The notes beneath the pieces are model-generated. The model was not told the DNA's origin. It saw only the letters and a list, made by a program, of their open reading frames with translations, and did no database searches. This document shows positions 24,593 through 26,127 of a stretch of DNA of 26,127 nucleotides, piece after piece. Source of the DNA: Actinomycetes bacterium (lineage in GTDB: Bacteria; Actinomycetota; Actinomycetes; Mycobacteriales; Mycobacteriaceae); contig JAEYMI010000091.1 of the NCBI GenBank assembly GCA_023461275.1, forward strand, positions 1 to 26,127, given 5' to 3'. A program made the position numbers and the translations under genes. How positions within the stretch are numbered: the first letter of the stretch is position 1; each line of letters starts with the position of its first letter.

Positions 24593-25391
24593 CACCACTT
24601 GGCTCGACGACAACATCGAGCTCTACGCCGCCGACGCGCTCCCGCCGGACGAAGAAGACCGGGCGAGAAGCGAATTGGCTGCGCTGGCGCCGGTGCAGCG
24701 CAGCATCTACGACGGCCGGATCGCCGAAATCCAGTCGGCCCTGGGTGATTGGGCGCGTGCCGTGGCCGTCGACGCTCCGCCCGAGTTGCGCGAGCGGGTG
24801 CTACAGGCCGTGTCGACGGTCGATCCGGACGGCTCGGGCAACAACGTTGTGTCACTGCAGGATTCAGAACGACGGCATGATCCAGAAGGACGGGCCGATC
24901 GCGCGGGACGGGGTAGACGGATCGGGCTGGCACTGGTCGCGGCCGCCGCGGTGGTGGCTGCCGCGCTCGGCGCCGGTGTGCTCATCGGGCGCTCCACCGC
25001 ACCCGAGCTGGCCCCACCGGCCGCGGAGCGACAACAGCTCGAGCAGATTGCCGACGTCCTCGCCGCGCCCGACGCGTCGCTCTCGGTCGGCCGTCTCGAC
25101 GGCGATCGCGGCGTGATCTCGGTCGTGAGTTCGCGGCAACGCAATGAGGCGGTCGCGCAACTCGGTGATCGACGTGCGCCGATCCCGTCGGACAGCCAGT
25201 TCCAGATGTGGCTGGTCGGTGGGTCTGATCAGCCGGTGTCGGCAGGTCTCGTACCCGTCGGCAGCAGTGGTGCGCCGTTGTTGGTCGGTGAACTCGGCTC
25301 GGCGAAGGTTCTCGCGGTCACCGTCGAACCGATCGGTGGTTCCGCGCAGCCGACGACACCGATCCTGGTGCAGGTTCCGCTCGCCACGTGA
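24585..25391 (+). CDS. rskA: Membrane anti-sigma-K factor, RskA-like
   Basis: This 268-aa single-pass membrane protein would hold SigK inactive at the inner face of the membrane until cleaved. The N-terminal sigma-binding part (about residues 1-100: LDDNIELYAADALPPDEEDRA, LGDWARAV) has no HxxxCxxC zinc motif. The transmembrane segment is about residues 113-136 (IGLALVAAAAVVAAALGAGVLIG). The outer domain ends in SQFQMWLVGG, LVPVGSSGAPLLV and VTVEPIGGSAQPTTPILVQVPL, typical of RskA C-terminal domains. The ATG at 24585 overlaps the end of sigK by 8 nt, so translation is coupled. A GTG at 24579 in the same frame is possible; GAGG lies 10 nt from the ATG and 4 nt from the GTG. Confidence 0.9.
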   Translation: MPDTTWLDDNIELYAADALPPDEEDRARSELAALAPVQRSIYDGRIAEIQSALGDWARAVAVDAPPELRERVLQAVSTVDPDGSGNNVVSLQDSERRHDPEGRADRAGRGRRIGLALVAAAAVVAAALGAGVLIGRSTAPELAPPAAERQQLEQIADVLAAPDASLSVGRLDGDRGVISVVSSRQRNEAVAQLGDRRAPIPSDSQFQMWLVGGSDQPVSAGLVPVGSSGAPLLVGELGSAKVLAVTVEPIGGSAQPTTPILVQVPLAT

Positions 25392-25416
25392 CGCCTGCCT
25401 GGACTCCGGAGGCGTC
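25390..25416 (+). terminator. Hairpin overlapping the rskA stop codon
   Basis: GACGCCT and AGGCGTC form a 7-bp stem around a 13-nt loop. It starts within the TGA of rskA and ends 13 nt before the -35 of the rplN promoter. No T-run follows. It would separate sigK-rskA transcription from the ribosomal unit. Confidence 0.5.
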
Positions 25417-25429
25417 GAGCTGGAGCGAT

Positions 25430-25459
25430 TTGGTCCCGACCTGCGGATTCCCCTACACT
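25430..25459 (+). promoter_or_regulatory. Sigma-A-type promoter of rplN-rplX
   Basis: TTGGTC (25430-25435) and TACACT (25454-25459) are separated by 18 nt. A start of transcription near 25466 is expected. This would give rplN a leader of about 200 nt and its own promoter, apart from the upstream part of the S10 ribosomal cluster. Confidence 0.7.
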
Positions 25460-25472
25460 TGAACGGTTGCCT

Positions 25473-25503
25473 GCGGTACGAAAGTGCCGCGAATCGGCTC
25501 GCG
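25473..25503 (+). other. Structured leader of rplN: two mutually exclusive hairpins
   Basis: GCGGTAC-GAAA-GTGCCGC (25473-25490) makes a 7-bp stem, with one G-U pair, closed by a GNRA tetraloop. CGCGA (25488-25492) can instead pair with TCGCG (25499-25503), which would open the first stem. Further short stems (for example CCCG/CGGG at 25519-25533) follow. The 274-nt gap 25392-25665 holds no gene. A regulatory leader, perhaps for a ribosomal protein, is possible but unproven. Confidence 0.4.
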
Positions 25504-25665
25504 AACCCACTGGTCGGGCCCGTCTTGTGCGGGAAAGCCCAGGCAGGCGCGTGTTCCGATGGTGACAGACCGTGTGCGTCGGGTCGGAAATCCGGCGTAC
25601 AGACTCGGTGAATCGCGCAGGCGAAACATAGCGAGTCGACAACATCCAGGTCTAGGAGACAACGA

Positions 25666-26034
25666 GTGATTCAGCAGGAATCTCGCCTGCGGGTCGCCGA
25701 CAACACCGGAGCCAAGGAAATCTTGTGCATCCGTGTGCTGGGCGGCTCGTCCCGGCGGTACGCCGGCATCGGCGACGTCATCGTCGCCACCGTCAAGGAC
25801 GCAATCCCGGGCGGCAACATCAAGAAGGGTGAGGTCGTCAAGGCCGTCATCGTGCGCACCGTCAAGGAGCGCCGCCGTCAGGACGGAAGCTACATCCGTT
25901 TCGACGAGAACGCCGCCGTCATCCTCAAGGGTGAGAGCGACCCCCGTGGTACCCGCATCTTCGGCCCGGTCGGCCGCGAGCTGCGTGAGAAGAAGTTCAT
26001 GAAGATCGTGTCGCTGGCACCGGAGGTGATCTGA
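25666..26034 (+). CDS. rplN: 50S ribosomal protein L14
   Basis: L14 is a core protein of the large subunit, lying at the interface with the small subunit. This is a full-length 122-aa protein beginning IQQESRLRVADNTGAKEILCIRVLGGSSRRYAGIGD and containing KKGEVVKAVIVRT and FDENAAVILKG, ending FMKIVSLAPEVI. All of these are family hallmarks. The GTG start has AGGAG 7 nt upstream. It is the first gene of its transcript and is followed after 1 nt by rplX. Normally rpsQ precedes it; here the sigK-rskA pair does, so the ribosomal cluster is split at this point. Confidence 0.99.
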   Translation: MIQQESRLRVADNTGAKEILCIRVLGGSSRRYAGIGDVIVATVKDAIPGGNIKKGEVVKAVIVRTVKERRRQDGSYIRFDENAAVILKGESDPRGTRIFGPVGRELREKKFMKIVSLAPEVI

Positions 26035-26035
26035 C

Positions 26036-26127
26036 ATGAAGGTGCACAAGGGTGACACCGTGATCGTCATCTCGGGCAAGGACAAGGGCGCCAAGGGCAA
26101 GGTCATCCAGGCCTTCCCGAAGGAAGA
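26036..26127 (+). CDS. rplX: 50S ribosomal protein L24, N-terminal part (runs off window)
   Basis: L24 is an assembly-initiating protein of the large ribosomal subunit. The visible 30 residues, MKVHKGDTVIVISGKDKGAK then GKVIQAFPKE, are the KOW motif region at the start of L24. The ATG is 1 nt after the rplN stop, so translation is coupled; GGAGG in the last codons of rplN serves as its ribosome site. The rest of the gene is outside the window. Confidence 0.97.
   Translation, partial: MKVHKGDTVIVISGKDKGAKGKVIQAFPKE

Noticed and set aside
1..26127. CRISPR arrays, tRNA genes, insertion sequences, phage genes
   Set aside because: No regularly spaced repeats, cloverleaf sequences, transposase or integrase coding signal were seen on either strand.

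Overview
The window is high-GC actinobacterial DNA. A mycolic-acid-bearing member of the Mycobacteriales, most likely Gordonia or a close relative, fits best. The reasons are two antigen-85-type mycolyltransferases, a SigK/RskA sigma/anti-sigma pair, an Mtb12-like lipoprotein, a CE1758/CE1759-type flavin oxidoreductase pair, and an rplN-rplX ribosomal unit starting with its own promoter. The genus is an inference; no rRNA gene is present.

Region 1 (1-16225) is the 3' part of a giant non-ribosomal peptide synthetase (NRPS) gene followed by its MbtH-like partner. The window opens inside an adenylation (A) domain. The order is (A)-PCP / C-A-PCP / C-A-PCP-E / C-A-PCP / C-A-PCP-TE. Specificity residues read by eye give Thr for the first complete module (DFWNIGMVHK) and Ser for the last (DVWHYSLVDK). 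The two middle A domains are close sisters with unassigned nonpolar pockets. The C-domain types agree with the single epimerase, so the C-terminal part of the product should be X-L-Thr-D-X-L-X-L-Ser, released by the thioesterase.

Region 2 (16226-18178) has a relatively AT-rich, palindrome-filled spacer and a small orphan gene whose N-terminal half looks like the start of an A domain. A small DUF4190-type membrane protein and an Mtb12-like lipoprotein follow on the minus strand. Region 3 (18179-19965) is a translationally coupled luciferase-like monooxygenase and FMN reductase pair behind a clear dyad operator.

Region 4 (19999-23821) has two secreted mycolyltransferase paralogues on the minus strand. 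They flank a pirin gene (minus) and a short LuxR-type regulator (plus) that diverge from each other. Region 5 (23822-25391) is a divergent promoter with two identical 12-bp palindromes 32 bp apart, then sigK-rskA. Region 6 (25392-26127) is a terminator-like hairpin, a strong sigma-A promoter, a leader of about 200 nt, rplN, and the start of rplX.

No tRNA, rRNA, CRISPR array, insertion sequence or phage gene was seen. The parts that look least described are the A-domain-fragment orphan gene with its structured spacer, the paired operators before the second mycolyltransferase and sigK, the operator of the flavin pair, and a probable gene-conversion tract between the mycolyltransferases.
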